Assembly: GCF_963666545.1 (NCBI RefSeq)
Contig: NZ_OY762899.1
Location: 682,001 to 746,000 of the forward strand
Direction of reading: 5' to 3'
Origin: an uncultured Bacteroides sp.
GTDB lineage: Bacteria; Bacteroidota; Bacteroidia; Bacteroidales; Bacteroidaceae
DNA length: 64,000 nucleotides
Shown here: positions 18,167-26,569 of the stretch, one piece after another
Numbering within the stretch: the stretch's first letter is position 1
Layout: each line of letters begins with the position of its first letter
Program-made: the position numbers and the translations under genes
Notes under the pieces: generated by a model
What the model was told of the DNA's origin: nothing
The model's input: only the letters and a program-made list of their open reading frames with translations
Database searches by the model: none

Positions 18167-19837
18167 ATGGATAAATTCGTTATAGGACTTGATTATGGTA
18201 GCGACTCTGCCCGTGCACTTGTAGTAAATGCACTCACGGGAGAGGCGTTAGCCACATCCGTTAAATATTATCCCCGATGGCAAAAAGGATTGTACTGCAA
18301 TCCTGCCATCAACCAATATCGCCAGCATCCGCAAGATTACATTGATGTACTGGAAGCTACCGTGAAAGAGGCTCTTGCAGCTTGTCCTCAGGGAACTGCC
18401 GAGAAGGTGATTGGTATTGCTTTTGATACTACAGGAAGTACTCCTGCTTTTACAGATGCCACAGGCACTCCGTTAGCACTGCTGCCGGAGTTTACGGAAA
18501 ACCCAAATGCAATGTTTGTGTTGTGGAAAGACCATACTGCCATTAAAGAAGCAGCCGAAGTAAACAAACTTTGTGCAAACTGGAAGATTGACTATTCGGC
18601 TTACGAAGGGGGAATTTATTCTTCTGAATGGTTTTGGGCCAAAGCTCTCCATGTTCTCCGTCAGGATGAAAGTGTAAGAGCAAAAGCTTACTCCATCGTA
18701 GAATATTGCGAATGGTTGCCTGCTTTGATTACCGGGGTAACTAAAAGTGATGATATTGTTCGCAGTCGTTGTGCATGCGGACACAAAGCGATGTGGCACG
18801 AGAAATGGGGAGGACTTCCAAGTGAAGAATTCCTAACGGCACTTGATCCATTGTTAGCAGGTTTCAGAGCACGCTTGTTCGACAAAACCGAAACAGCAGA
18901 CAAACCTGTAGGAAAGTTGAACGCAGAGTGGGCCAAACGTTTGGGACTAACAACTAATGTAGTAGTAGCCGGCGGAGCATTCGACTGCCACATGGGTGCC
19001 GTGGGTGCGGGAGTTACTCCACACACGTTCGTTCGTGTCATCGGAACTTCTACTTGCGACATCATGGTTGCTTCGTATGAAGAGATTGGCGAGAAACTAA
19101 TCAAAGGTATTTGCGGACAAGTAGACGGATCAGTTATTCCGGGTATGGTTGGACTGGAAGCCGGACAATCAGCCTTTGGAGACATCTATGCATGGTTCAA
19201 ACAGGTACTTGAGTTCCCTTTGAAAAATATCATTGGAGAAAGTACGTTGATTGATGAGGCTACAAAAGCCAAGTTAATAGACGAAGCTTGCAACAGCATT
19301 ATCCCTGCACTGACCAAAGAAGCAGAAAAAATTCCTGTGAGTGAAAGTAGCATCATAGCAACCGACTGGATGAACGGCAGACGTACTCCGGATGCTAACC
19401 AACTATTGAAAGGTACGATCACCGGCCTGTCTCTGGCTAGCTCGGCACCACGTATTTTCCGCGCATTGGTTGAAGCAACAGCTTTTGGTTCAAAAGCGAT
19501 TGTCAACCGTTTTAGGAATGAAGGTGTACGGATTGATAGTGTTATTGGAATCGGTGGTATTGCGCTTAAATCTCCATTTGTGATGCAAACACTTAGTGAC
19601 GTACTTAACATGCCTATCAAAGTTTGCAAGACAGACCAGGCTTGTGCTCTTGGTGCAGCAATGTTTGCCGCTACAGCAGCAGGCGAATATAGTAAGATAG
19701 AAGACGCTCAAAATGCCATGTCATCCGGATTTGCTTTTGAATATTCCCCAATAGCAGAGAATGCAAAAGTCTATCAGGATATCTATGAAAAGTACATTAA
19801 AGTAGGACAGTTTACAGAAAAAGAACTTTTCTCATAA
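18167..19837 (+). CDS. araB: L-ribulokinase (FGGY family)
   Basis: It phosphorylates L-ribulose with ATP to L-ribulose 5-phosphate, linking AraA and AraD. Sugar-kinase features are visible: the phosphate-1 loop GLDYGSDSARALVVN at the N-terminus, FDTTGSTPAF, the ribulokinase-type insertion with CGHKAMWHEKWGGLP, VVAGGAFDCHMGAVGAG with a catalytic-type Asp, the nucleotide-site VIGTSTCD, GLEAGQSAFGDIYAWF, and the C-terminal GIGGIALKSPFVMQTLSDVL followed by DQACALGAAMFAA. The 556 residues equal the usual ribulokinase length, longer than xylulokinase. It is the last gene before a strong hairpin, which probably ends the ara operon. Confidence 0.95.
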   Translation: MDKFVIGLDYGSDSARALVVNALTGEALATSVKYYPRWQKGLYCNPAINQYRQHPQDYIDVLEATVKEALAACPQGTAEKVIGIAFDTTGSTPAFTDATGTPLALLPEFTENPNAMFVLWKDHTAIKEAAEVNKLCANWKIDYSAYEGGIYSSEWFWAKALHVLRQDESVRAKAYSIVEYCEWLPALITGVTKSDDIVRSRCACGHKAMWHEKWGGLPSEEFLTALDPLLAGFRARLFDKTETADKPVGKLNAEWAKRLGLTTNVVVAGGAFDCHMGAVGAGVTPHTFVRVIGTSTCDIMVASYEEIGEKLIKGICGQVDGSVIPGMVGLEAGQSAFGDIYAWFKQVLEFPLKNIIGESTLIDEATKAKLIDEACNSIIPALTKEAEKIPVSESSIIATDWMNGRRTPDANQLLKGTITGLSLASSAPRIFRALVEATAFGSKAIVNRFRNEGVRIDSVIGIGGIALKSPFVMQTLSDVLNMPIKVCKTDQACALGAAMFAATAAGEYSKIEDAQNAMSSGFAFEYSPIAENAKVYQDIYEKYIKVGQFTEKELFS

Positions 19838-19854
19838 GCACAATTCTATTATAA

Positions 19855-19905
19855 AGAATGCAGACGAAACAAAGACTTTGCTTCGTCTGGCATTCTCCCT
19901 TTCTT
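19855..19905 (+). terminator. Hairpin terminator after araB
   Basis: GAATGCAGACGAAACAAAG at 19856-19874 faces TTTGCTTCGTCTGGCATTC at 19877-19895, giving a stem of about 18 bp with one bulge and one mismatch. It is followed by the pyrimidine-rich TCCCTTTCTT. The T-run is interrupted, so termination may be partial and allow some read-through to GH97. Confidence 0.65.
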
Positions 19906-19945
19906 AATCTATTTCAGCTAAGCTACATCTGATAATTGTAATACC

Positions 19946-21880
19946 ATGAAAAGAAATCTATTAATCATCCTATTGACGATTGTACCTCTTTGGATACAGG
20001 CGCAAGAAGTTCAGGGGCCTAATGGTTCCTTGAAAGTTCAACTTACGTTAACTAATGGAAGCCCGTTTTATGCAGTAACATACAACAATAAGACAGTCTT
20101 GGAACAATCCCCTCTTGGATTGGAAACAACCATCGGAAGTTTCTCCACGGGACTCAAAATATGTAAAGAATCAACTCGTTTCATTGATGATACTTATTCT
20201 TTATCACATGCAAAGACAAGTCGTGTGCATTATCGAGCCAATGAATTGGTATGTAGCTATCTCAATGCCAACAATGACACTTTACAGATCATCTTTCGAG
20301 TGAGCAACAACGATATTTCACAAGCCTATCGAATCGCTTCCGCTAAGCGTTCACATTGCACCATCGACCATGAAGTTACCGGATTTGATTTTCCGGTAAA
20401 GACGACCACTTTCATCACTCCACAAGCACCTGCAGGAGCAGGATGGGAAAAGACAAAACCCAGTTACGAAGAAGAATATACCATTGAGGAGCCAATAGGC
20501 ACTCCATCAAAATATAATTTAGGATACACATTCCCTGCCCTCTTCCACTTGGAAAATAGTCATTGGGTGCTACTCTCGGAAACGGGAGTAAGTAGTCGTT
20601 ATGTAGGAACTTGTTTGAGCGATGGCGCTAAAGACGGATTATATAGCATTGCTTTCCCTGATAAAAAAGAGAACGATGGCTTGGGAGACAACACAGTTAC
20701 CGCTAGCCTTCCCCTACTTACCTCATGGAAGACCATCACTGTAGGAGAAACACTAAAACCAATAGTGGAGACTACCTCTGCTTACGACGTAGTAAAACCA
20801 ATATACGAACCCTCACAAGTATACAAACCGGGACGTAGCACTTGGAGCTGGATACTGTGGCAAGATGTGAGCTGCAACTATCAGGATCAAAAGACCTTTA
20901 TTGACCTGGCTGCAACTATGGGCTACGAATACATCTTGATTGATGCATTGTGGGACAAGCAAATCGGATATGAAAATATGCCCTCACTGATTGCGTATGC
21001 ACAGTCAAAAGGAGTGGATGTGATTCTGTGGTACAACTCTAATGGTGCATGGAATGATGCGCCACAAGGACCAAAGCACAGAATGGACGCAGCCCCTGCT
21101 CGCCAGAAAGAAATGGAGTGGATGAGGTCCTTGGGCGTAAAAGGGATCAAGGTAGATTTCTTTGGAGGCGACAAACAGATAACCATGAAACTCTATGAAG
21201 ACATACTGACTGATGCTAACAAATATGGCATCTTCGTCAACTTTCACGGCACAACCTTGCCAAGAGGTTGGGAACGAATGTATCCGAACCATATGAGCAG
21301 TGAGGCTGCTTTAGTCTCAGAGAATATGGTTTTCAACCAATATCACACAGATAAAGAGGCCTATTCTGCCACCATGTTGCCTTTTACCCGTAATGCGGTT
21401 TCAGCAATGGACTTTGGTCCGGTATTCTTTAATAAACGCTTCTCAAAAGATCAGATAAACGGTACGATAAGAAAAACGACCGATGCTTTTCAAGTAGCAA
21501 GCTCTGTCATTTACCAATCACCCATTCAGCACTTTGGCATCACGCCAAACAACTTAACGGAACAACCGGACTATGTACTTGATTTCATGAAGAAAGTGCC
21601 AACAGTGTGGGATGAAACTCGTTTTGTAGACGGCTATCCGGGTAAATACTGCGTAATCGCACGCCGATATGGAGACAGGTGGTATATCGCCGCAGCAAAT
21701 GCAAATGAACAACCGAAGAAATTAGTCTTATCTCTGCCTTGGCTTATGGGCAAAAAATTAACGGTCATTTATGACAAGGCAGATCGCACAGCCGGACAAC
21801 AGATCTCGACGGTAGATAAAAAAGGCAATCTGAAGATTGAACTACAAGGACAAGGCGGTTGCGTAATTTATATGAAATAA
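19946..21880 (+). CDS. GH97 retaining glycosidase (alpha-galactosidase / beta-L-arabinopyranosidase type), secreted
   Basis: A signal peptide ending IQAQ near residue 20 leads to a GH97 N-terminal beta-sandwich (SPLGLETTIGSF, AYRIAS) and a TIM barrel (STWSWILWQDVSC, YILIDALWD, VDVILWYNSNGAWND). The motif IKVDFFGGDKQ carries Asp404, which fits the nucleophile of the retaining GH97 branch (Asp415 in the B. thetaiotaomicron alpha-galactosidase). Glu453 (HMSSEAAL) is a possible acid/base. The inverting SusB-type alpha-glucosidases use glutamates instead. Members of the retaining branch are known to act on alpha-galactosides or on beta-L-arabinopyranosides, which have the same ring arrangement. 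Context beside ara genes and GH51 makes the second activity attractive, but it cannot be decided here. 644 residues. Confidence 0.87.
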   Translation: MKRNLLIILLTIVPLWIQAQEVQGPNGSLKVQLTLTNGSPFYAVTYNNKTVLEQSPLGLETTIGSFSTGLKICKESTRFIDDTYSLSHAKTSRVHYRANELVCSYLNANNDTLQIIFRVSNNDISQAYRIASAKRSHCTIDHEVTGFDFPVKTTTFITPQAPAGAGWEKTKPSYEEEYTIEEPIGTPSKYNLGYTFPALFHLENSHWVLLSETGVSSRYVGTCLSDGAKDGLYSIAFPDKKENDGLGDNTVTASLPLLTSWKTITVGETLKPIVETTSAYDVVKPIYEPSQVYKPGRSTWSWILWQDVSCNYQDQKTFIDLAATMGYEYILIDALWDKQIGYENMPSLIAYAQSKGVDVILWYNSNGAWNDAPQGPKHRMDAAPARQKEMEWMRSLGVKGIKVDFFGGDKQITMKLYEDILTDANKYGIFVNFHGTTLPRGWERMYPNHMSSEAALVSENMVFNQYHTDKEAYSATMLPFTRNAVSAMDFGPVFFNKRFSKDQINGTIRKTTDAFQVASSVIYQSPIQHFGITPNNLTEQPDYVLDFMKKVPTVWDETRFVDGYPGKYCVIARRYGDRWYIAAANANEQPKKLVLSLPWLMGKKLTVIYDKADRTAGQQISTVDKKGNLKIELQGQGGCVIYMK

Positions 21881-21909
21881 AACCTATCTAACTAAATAAC
21901 AGAAGAAAC

Positions 21910-23451
21910 ATGAAGAAAAAAATTCTAGTCAGTACGCTATTAGTAGCTTGCATGTCTCTATCAGCACAGAAGAGTGCTACAGTAAAAATCTATCCGGAAC
22001 AAGGGAAACAAATTATTCCCAGAGAAATCTACGGGCAATTTGCCGAACATCTTGGTTCATGCATTTATGGTGGACTCTGGGTGGGTGAAAAATCGGACAT
22101 TCCTAACACTCAAGGTTATCGTACCGATGTGCTAAATGCACTAAAAGAATTGAAAGTACCTGTGCTACGTTGGCCGGGTGGATGCTTTGCCGATGAATAT
22201 CATTGGACGGACGGAATCGGCCCGAAAGAAAATCGCCCTAAGATGGTGAACAACAACTGGGGAGGTACCATAGAAGACAACAGCTTCGGTACACACGAAT
22301 TTCTAAACCTTTGCGAACTAATTGGATGCGAGCCTTATATCAGCGGTAACGTGGGTAGCGGTAGCGTGGAAGAATTAGCCAAGTGGGTAGAATACATGAC
22401 TTCGGATGGAGACTCACCAATGGCCAACCTGCGTCGTAAGAATGGACGTGACAAAGCTTGGAAAGTAAAATTCCTTGGAGTAGGCAACGAAAGTTGGGGA
22501 TGCGGCGGAAGTATGAGACCGGAATATTATGCCGACTTATATCGTCGCTATTCTACTTATTGCCGTAACTATGATGGTAACCAACTGTATAAAATAGCCA
22601 GTGGTGCCAGTGATTATGATTTCAGCTGGACAGAAACGTTAATGAAGAACGTAGGCGGCCGTATGAATGGTTTGTCTCTTCATTATTACACTGTTACAGG
22701 ATGGAATGGCAGCAAAGGATCAGCCACAAAGTTCAGCAAAGACGACTATTATTGGACGATGGGCAAATGTCTGGAAATTGAAGATGTAGTGAAGAAGCAC
22801 ATCAATATCATGGATAAATATGATCCGAAAAAGAACGTCGGATTGCTCGTTGACGAATGGGGAACTTGGTGGGATGAAGAACCGGGAACAACTCGCGGCC
22901 ACCTTTACCAACAAAACTCTATGCGTGATGCATTTGTCGCTTCACTGACCTTAGATGTGTTTCATAAATACACCGACCGCATACAAATGGCAAATATCGC
23001 ACAGATTGTAAACGTATTGCAATCGATGATCCTGACGAAAGGAAAAGAGATGGTATTAACTCCAACTTATTACGTGTTCGATATGTATAAAGTTCATCAG
23101 AATGCAACATACCTCCCACTCGATCTGATCTGTGATAAAGTGAGCGTAAGAGATAATCGTACAGTTCCTTTGGTTAGCGCCACAGCATCAAAAGACAAAG
23201 CAGGAGTGATCCACGTCTCTCTATCCAATGTGGATACTGACAACACACAAGATGTATCTATTGACATCTCTCAGTTCAAGATTAGTGGGGTAAGCGGCCA
23301 AATACTGACCTCTGCCAACATCACGGACTATAACTCTTTTGAAACACCTAATGTGGTAAATCTGAAAGATTTTAAAGGCGCTAAAGTTAGTAAAGGTGTG
23401 CTAAAAGTGGAACTTCCCGCTAAATCGATTGTTACTTTAACGATAAAATAA
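21910..23451 (+). CDS. GH51 alpha-L-arabinofuranosidase, secreted
   Basis: It removes terminal alpha-L-arabinofuranosyl groups from arabinan or arabinoxylan, giving the free arabinose used by the preceding operon. A signal peptide (cleavage near SLSAQ, residue 20) indicates periplasmic export. The family 51 barrel shows [29 protein letters not shown], the acid/base Glu194 in [19 protein letters not shown] and the nucleophile Glu316 in [10 protein letters not shown]. The C-terminal beta domain carries the usual [20 protein letters not shown]. The 513 residues are complete. It follows GH97 by 29 bases and probably shares its transcript. Confidence 0.95.
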   Translation: MKKKILVSTLLVACMSLSAQKSATVKIYPEQGKQIIPREIYGQFAEHLGSCIYGGLWVGEKSDIPNTQGYRTDVLNALKELKVPVLRWPGGCFADEYHWTDGIGPKENRPKMVNNNWGGTIEDNSFGTHEFLNLCELIGCEPYISGNVGSGSVEELAKWVEYMTSDGDSPMANLRRKNGRDKAWKVKFLGVGNESWGCGGSMRPEYYADLYRRYSTYCRNYDGNQLYKIASGASDYDFSWTETLMKNVGGRMNGLSLHYYTVTGWNGSKGSATKFSKDDYYWTMGKCLEIEDVVKKHINIMDKYDPKKNVGLLVDEWGTWWDEEPGTTRGHLYQQNSMRDAFVASLTLDVFHKYTDRIQMANIAQIVNVLQSMILTKGKEMVLTPTYYVFDMYKVHQNATYLPLDLICDKVSVRDNRTVPLVSATASKDKAGVIHVSLSNVDTDNTQDVSIDISQFKISGVSGQILTSANITDYNSFETPNVVNLKDFKGAKVSKGVLKVELPAKSIVTLTIK

Positions 23452-23487
23452 TTCCCATCTGCCGAAAGATAAATTATAGTAAACGAT

Positions 23488-23495
23488 TATCTTTG
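23488..23495 (+). promoter_or_regulatory. -7 box of the transketolase promoter
   Basis: TATCTTTG is an exact TAnnTTTG match. It places the start of transcription near 23499, so the ATG at 23520 is used and the in-frame upstream codon at 23493 is not. No clear TTTG is seen at -33. Confidence 0.5.
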
Positions 23496-23519
23496 CAGAA
23501 AAACTTAACGTTGTATAAT

Positions 23520-25529
23520 ATGAATGATATTAAACTTATGACTTCAGCTGCCGATAATATTCGCATATTGGCTGCTTCTATGGTTGAAAAAGCAAACTCA
23601 GGACACCCGGGAGGTGCTATGGGAGGTGCAGACTTTATTAATGTACTCTTCTCTGAGTTTTTAGTATATGACCCCAAAAATCCGAAATGGGAAGGACGCG
23701 ACCGCTTCTTCCTTGATCCGGGACACATGTCGCCGATGTTGTATTCTACGTTGGCTCTAACCGGTAAATATACCATGGATGAACTGGCACAGTTCCGCCA
23801 ATGGGGAAGTCCTACTCCCGGACATCCTGAAGTAGACATCATGCGTGGAGTAGAAAACACTTCCGGCCCGTTGGGACAAGGACACACGTATGCAGTTGGT
23901 GCTGCTATTGCTGCTAAATTCCTCAAAGCACGCTTTGGTGAAGTGATGAACCAAACGATTTACTCTTATATTTCCGACGGAGGAGTACAGGAAGAAATTT
24001 CTCAGGGTGCCGGACGTATTGCCGGGCACTTGGGATTGGACAACCTGATCATGTTCTACGATTCTAACGGCATCCAGCTTTCCAGTACCACTAAAGAGGT
24101 AACTAGCGAAGATGTAGCGATGAAATATGAAGCGTGGAAATGGAAAGTGATTATCATCAACGGTAATGATCCCGATGCCATTCGCAAAGCATTGATCGAA
24201 GCTCAGGCTGTAAAAATGCAACCAACCCTTATCATTGGTCAAACAACCATGGGAAAAGGCGCATGTAAAGCAGATGGTTCCAGCTATGAAAACAATTGTG
24301 AAACACATGGTGCACCATTAGGTGGCGATGCATATAAAAATACAATTAAAAACTTGGGTGGTAATCCTGAAGAACCGTTTAAGATATTCCCTGAAGTTGC
24401 CGCTTTATATACCAAACGTGCTGAAGAACTAGCTACCATTGTAGCCAAAAGATATGCTGCGAAAGCCGAATGGGCAAAAGCAAAACCTGAGTTGGCAGCT
24501 AAGATGGATCAGTTCTTTAAAGGCGAAGCTCCTAAAGTGAACTGGGGCGCTATCGTACAAAAAGCAGGATCGGCTACTCGTGCTGCCTCAGCTACCGTAT
24601 TAGCAACATTGGCTGGTGAAGTAGAAAATATGATTGTAACTTCAGCCGACCTTTCTAACTCTGATAAGACAGACGGGTTCTTAAAGAAGACACACGCATT
24701 CAGCAAAGAAGACTTTAGCGGTTCTTTCTTCCAGGCAGGCGTATCCGAATTAACAATGGCTTGTGTTTCCATCGGTATGGCTCTGCATGGAGGTGTGATT
24801 CCGGCTTGTGCTACTTTCTTCGTATTCTCAGACTACATGAAACCAGCCATCCGTATGGCAGCCATAATGGAGCAACCCGTTAAGTTTATTTGGACTCATG
24901 ATGCTTTCCGTGTGGGTGAAGACGGACCTACTCACGAACCTGTAGAACAAGAGGCACAAATACGCCTGATGGAGAAACTGAAGAATCACAAAGGACACAA
25001 TTCAATGTTGGTATTACGTCCTGCTGATGCAGAAGAGACTACTCAGGCATGGAAGTTGGCTATGGAAAATACCACTACCCCATCGGCTTTGATTTTTTCT
25101 CGCCAAAACATCGCAAACCTGCCTGCAGGTAACGACTACACTCAAGCTGACAAAGGTGCTTACATCGTAGCCGGATCAGAAAACAACCCGGATGTTATCT
25201 TGGTTGCTTCGGGCTCTGAAGTATCTACACTTGTGGCCGGTGCTGAGTTGCTTCGTAAGGATGGTGTGAAACTCCGTATCGTATCGGCTCCTTCAGAAGG
25301 GCTGTTCCGTAGTCAGAGCAAAGAATATCAGGAATCTGTTATTCCTTCAGGCGCCAAAGTATTCGGTCTGACAGCCGGATTACCTGTCAACTTGCAAGGG
25401 TTAGTCGGAACAAACGGTAAGGTTTTCGGCTTAGAATCATTCGGTTTCTCTGCTCCGTACACAGTACTTGACGAGAAGTTAGGTTTCACTGCCGAGAACG
25501 TATACAAGCAAGTAAAAGAAATGCTATAA
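23520..25529 (+). CDS. tkt: Transketolase
   Basis: This thiamine-diphosphate enzyme moves two-carbon units between pentose and other sugar phosphates, taking the xylulose 5-phosphate made by AraD. It has the N-terminal pyrophosphate domain (EKANSGHPGGAMGGADF, HMSPMLYSTL, GPLGQGHTYAVGAAIA, FYDSNGIQL), the central pyrimidine domain (SADLSNSDKT, FQAGVSELTMA, TFFVFSDYMKPAIRMAA, WTHDAFRVGEDGPTHEP with the substrate histidine) and the C-terminal domain (ILVASGSEVSTL). At 669 residues it is full length. It is the first of two pentose-phosphate genes; rpiB follows 41 bases later. The pairing beside ara genes suggests expression during pentose growth, though a separate promoter is seen. Confidence 0.96.
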   Translation: MNDIKLMTSAADNIRILAASMVEKANSGHPGGAMGGADFINVLFSEFLVYDPKNPKWEGRDRFFLDPGHMSPMLYSTLALTGKYTMDELAQFRQWGSPTPGHPEVDIMRGVENTSGPLGQGHTYAVGAAIAAKFLKARFGEVMNQTIYSYISDGGVQEEISQGAGRIAGHLGLDNLIMFYDSNGIQLSSTTKEVTSEDVAMKYEAWKWKVIIINGNDPDAIRKALIEAQAVKMQPTLIIGQTTMGKGACKADGSSYENNCETHGAPLGGDAYKNTIKNLGGNPEEPFKIFPEVAALYTKRAEELATIVAKRYAAKAEWAKAKPELAAKMDQFFKGEAPKVNWGAIVQKAGSATRAASATVLATLAGEVENMIVTSADLSNSDKTDGFLKKTHAFSKEDFSGSFFQAGVSELTMACVSIGMALHGGVIPACATFFVFSDYMKPAIRMAAIMEQPVKFIWTHDAFRVGEDGPTHEPVEQEAQIRLMEKLKNHKGHNSMLVLRPADAEETTQAWKLAMENTTTPSALIFSRQNIANLPAGNDYTQADKGAYIVAGSENNPDVILVASGSEVSTLVAGAELLRKDGVKLRIVSAPSEGLFRSQSKEYQESVIPSGAKVFGLTAGLPVNLQGLVGTNGKVFGLESFGFSAPYTVLDEKLGFTAENVYKQVKEML

Positions 25530-25570
25530 CAATAAATAAATTAAATACTCCTTCATAAATCAACGAAAGA

Positions 25571-26002
25571 ATGAAAACAATAGGAATTTGTTCCGATCAT
25601 GCAGGTTTCGAGTTGAAACAGTTTGTAAAAAGTTGGCTGGAGGCTAAAGGATGGCCTTACAAAGACTACGGAACATATACAGCAGAGAGTTGTGACTACG
25701 CCGATTTTGCCCACCCGTTGGCTTTTGCCATTGAAGCAGAAGAATGCTATCTAGGCATTGCGATATGTGGCAGTGGAAACGGCATTAATATCACACTGAA
25801 CAAGCATCAGGGCATCCGTGCCGCCCTTTGCTGGATTCCGGAAATAGCAGAACTTGCCCGCCGACACAATAATGCGAACATACTGGTCATGCCGGGACGT
25901 TTCATTACTACCGACGAAGCTGACGCTATTATGACGGCATTCTTTGCTGCAAACTTTGAAGGAGGACGCCATCAAAGACGAATTGATAAAATTCCTCTTT
26001 AA
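25571..26002 (+). CDS. rpiB: Ribose-5-phosphate isomerase B
   Basis: It interconverts ribulose 5-phosphate and ribose 5-phosphate, supplying the second transketolase substrate. The RpiB/LacAB fold is recognised by GICSDHAGFELKQF at the N-terminus, SCDYADFAHPLAFAI, and ICGSGNGINITLNKHQGIRAAL, in which Cys66 is in the position of the catalytic base. The usual GTGIG loop is GSGNG here. RHNNANILVMPGRF and a basic C-terminus with RRIDKI complete the family pattern. 143 residues is normal. It is the last gene of the pentose group. Confidence 0.94.
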   Translation: MKTIGICSDHAGFELKQFVKSWLEAKGWPYKDYGTYTAESCDYADFAHPLAFAIEAEECYLGIAICGSGNGINITLNKHQGIRAALCWIPEIAELARRHNNANILVMPGRFITTDEADAIMTAFFAANFEGGRHQRRIDKIPL

Positions 26003-26019
26003 TATTTTAGGAGAAATGC

Positions 26020-26050
26020 TTGACTTTGGCAATGTAATGTTGTATCTTTG
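26020..26050 (+). promoter_or_regulatory. Promoter of a possible small RNA
   Basis: TTG at 26020-26022 and an exact TATCTTTG at 26043-26050, 20 bases apart, fit the -33/-7 consensus as well as any promoter in the window. It lies 17 bases after the rpiB stop and points to a terminator, not to a gene. Confidence 0.55.
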
Positions 26051-26053
26051 TTA

Positions 26054-26123
26054 GCATAATCATAAAGTATATTCAGATTAAAATACGGTAAAAGGAAGAA
26101 GTTTCGACTTCTTCCTTTTTTTT
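26054..26123 (+). ncRNA. Candidate small RNA of about 70 nt
   Basis: A predicted transcript starts near 26054, four bases after the -7 box, and ends in the T-run of the hairpin at 26090-26119. It has no ATG-initiated frame. Its 5' half is A+T-rich and single-stranded and could pair with targets; its 3' half is the terminator hairpin with a UUCG-type loop. No known RNA family was recognised. It could also be a decayed gene leader. Confidence 0.35.
26090..26123 (+). terminator. Intrinsic terminator with TTCG loop
   Basis: AAAAGGAAGAAGT at 26090-26102 pairs perfectly with 26107-26119 across a TTCG tetraloop, followed by a run of T to 26123. It would stop both read-through from tkt-rpiB and the possible short RNA. 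Confidence 0.88.
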
Positions 26124-26143
26124 GTTTCAGACCGTACTATTTG

Positions 26144-26225
26144 CCCCAAAAGACGCTTCAGATTACCCAAAAGAAGCGTTCAGATGAGTCAACTGCACGG
26201 TTCTCTTCAGCCGAAAGACGGTTGC
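26144..26225. repeat. Imperfect tandem and inverted intergenic repeats
   Basis: Two units of the form CCCAAAAGAMGCKTCAGAT (about 26145 and 26166) lie 21 bp apart. They are followed by GCACGGTTCTCTTCAGCC and GAAAGACGGTTGCAC, which share CGGTT and GCAC elements in direct and inverted order. This is reminiscent of the palindrome clusters at 5334 and 38678 but has a different sequence. Function unknown. Confidence 0.4.
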
Positions 26226-26521
26226 ACTTCACCAATATGCCGATACGTTATCGCAAAAACTCCTATATGAAAAGATAATTCCTCTTATCGTTCCTTCCAA
26301 AACTCTTAGTTGTTCCTAGAAGCCCCACATAGCGTTAATAATCAATAATAATGCTATTGACAAGAATGAGCTCAAATAACACTCGATGTATAGATTGAAG
26401 AAGAGCATCCCATCACGCTATAAACTATCGAAAAAACATATTGCACTAGGATTTTCCCAATTATATCAATAATTGCACTATTTCCACCAAAAACTAGTCT
26501 CTATAAGTCCTTGCAGAGTGA

Positions 26522-26529
26522 TATATTTG
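26522..26529 (+). promoter_or_regulatory. -7 box of the GH28 promoter
   Basis: TATATTTG is an exact TAnnTTTG match 40 bases before the GH28 start. No TTTG is seen at the -33 distance, so an activator may be needed. Confidence 0.45.
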
Positions 26530-26569
26530 CAATCTGAAATCTAGTAACCATCTTTAAACCCAAAAGAAA

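Larger units (their letters stand above)
26003..26569. other. Long intergenic region between rpiB and GH28
   Basis: No protein gene was found in these 567 bases. The first 120 contain a good promoter and a perfect terminator with nothing translatable between them (possible small RNA). Positions 26144-26225 hold imperfect tandem and inverted repeats. About 26230-26500 is A+T-rich sequence without a recognised element. The last 50 bases contain the GH28 promoter and leader. Confidence 0.7.

Noticed and set aside
26144-26225. Possible CRISPR-like repeat array
   Set aside because: Only two units with imperfect repeats of about 20 bp and no spacers; no cas genes in the window.
26480-26490. TCCACC before GH28 as a third hybrid-regulator site
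   Set aside because: A second copy 21 bp away is missing on either side, so it does not match the other two sites.
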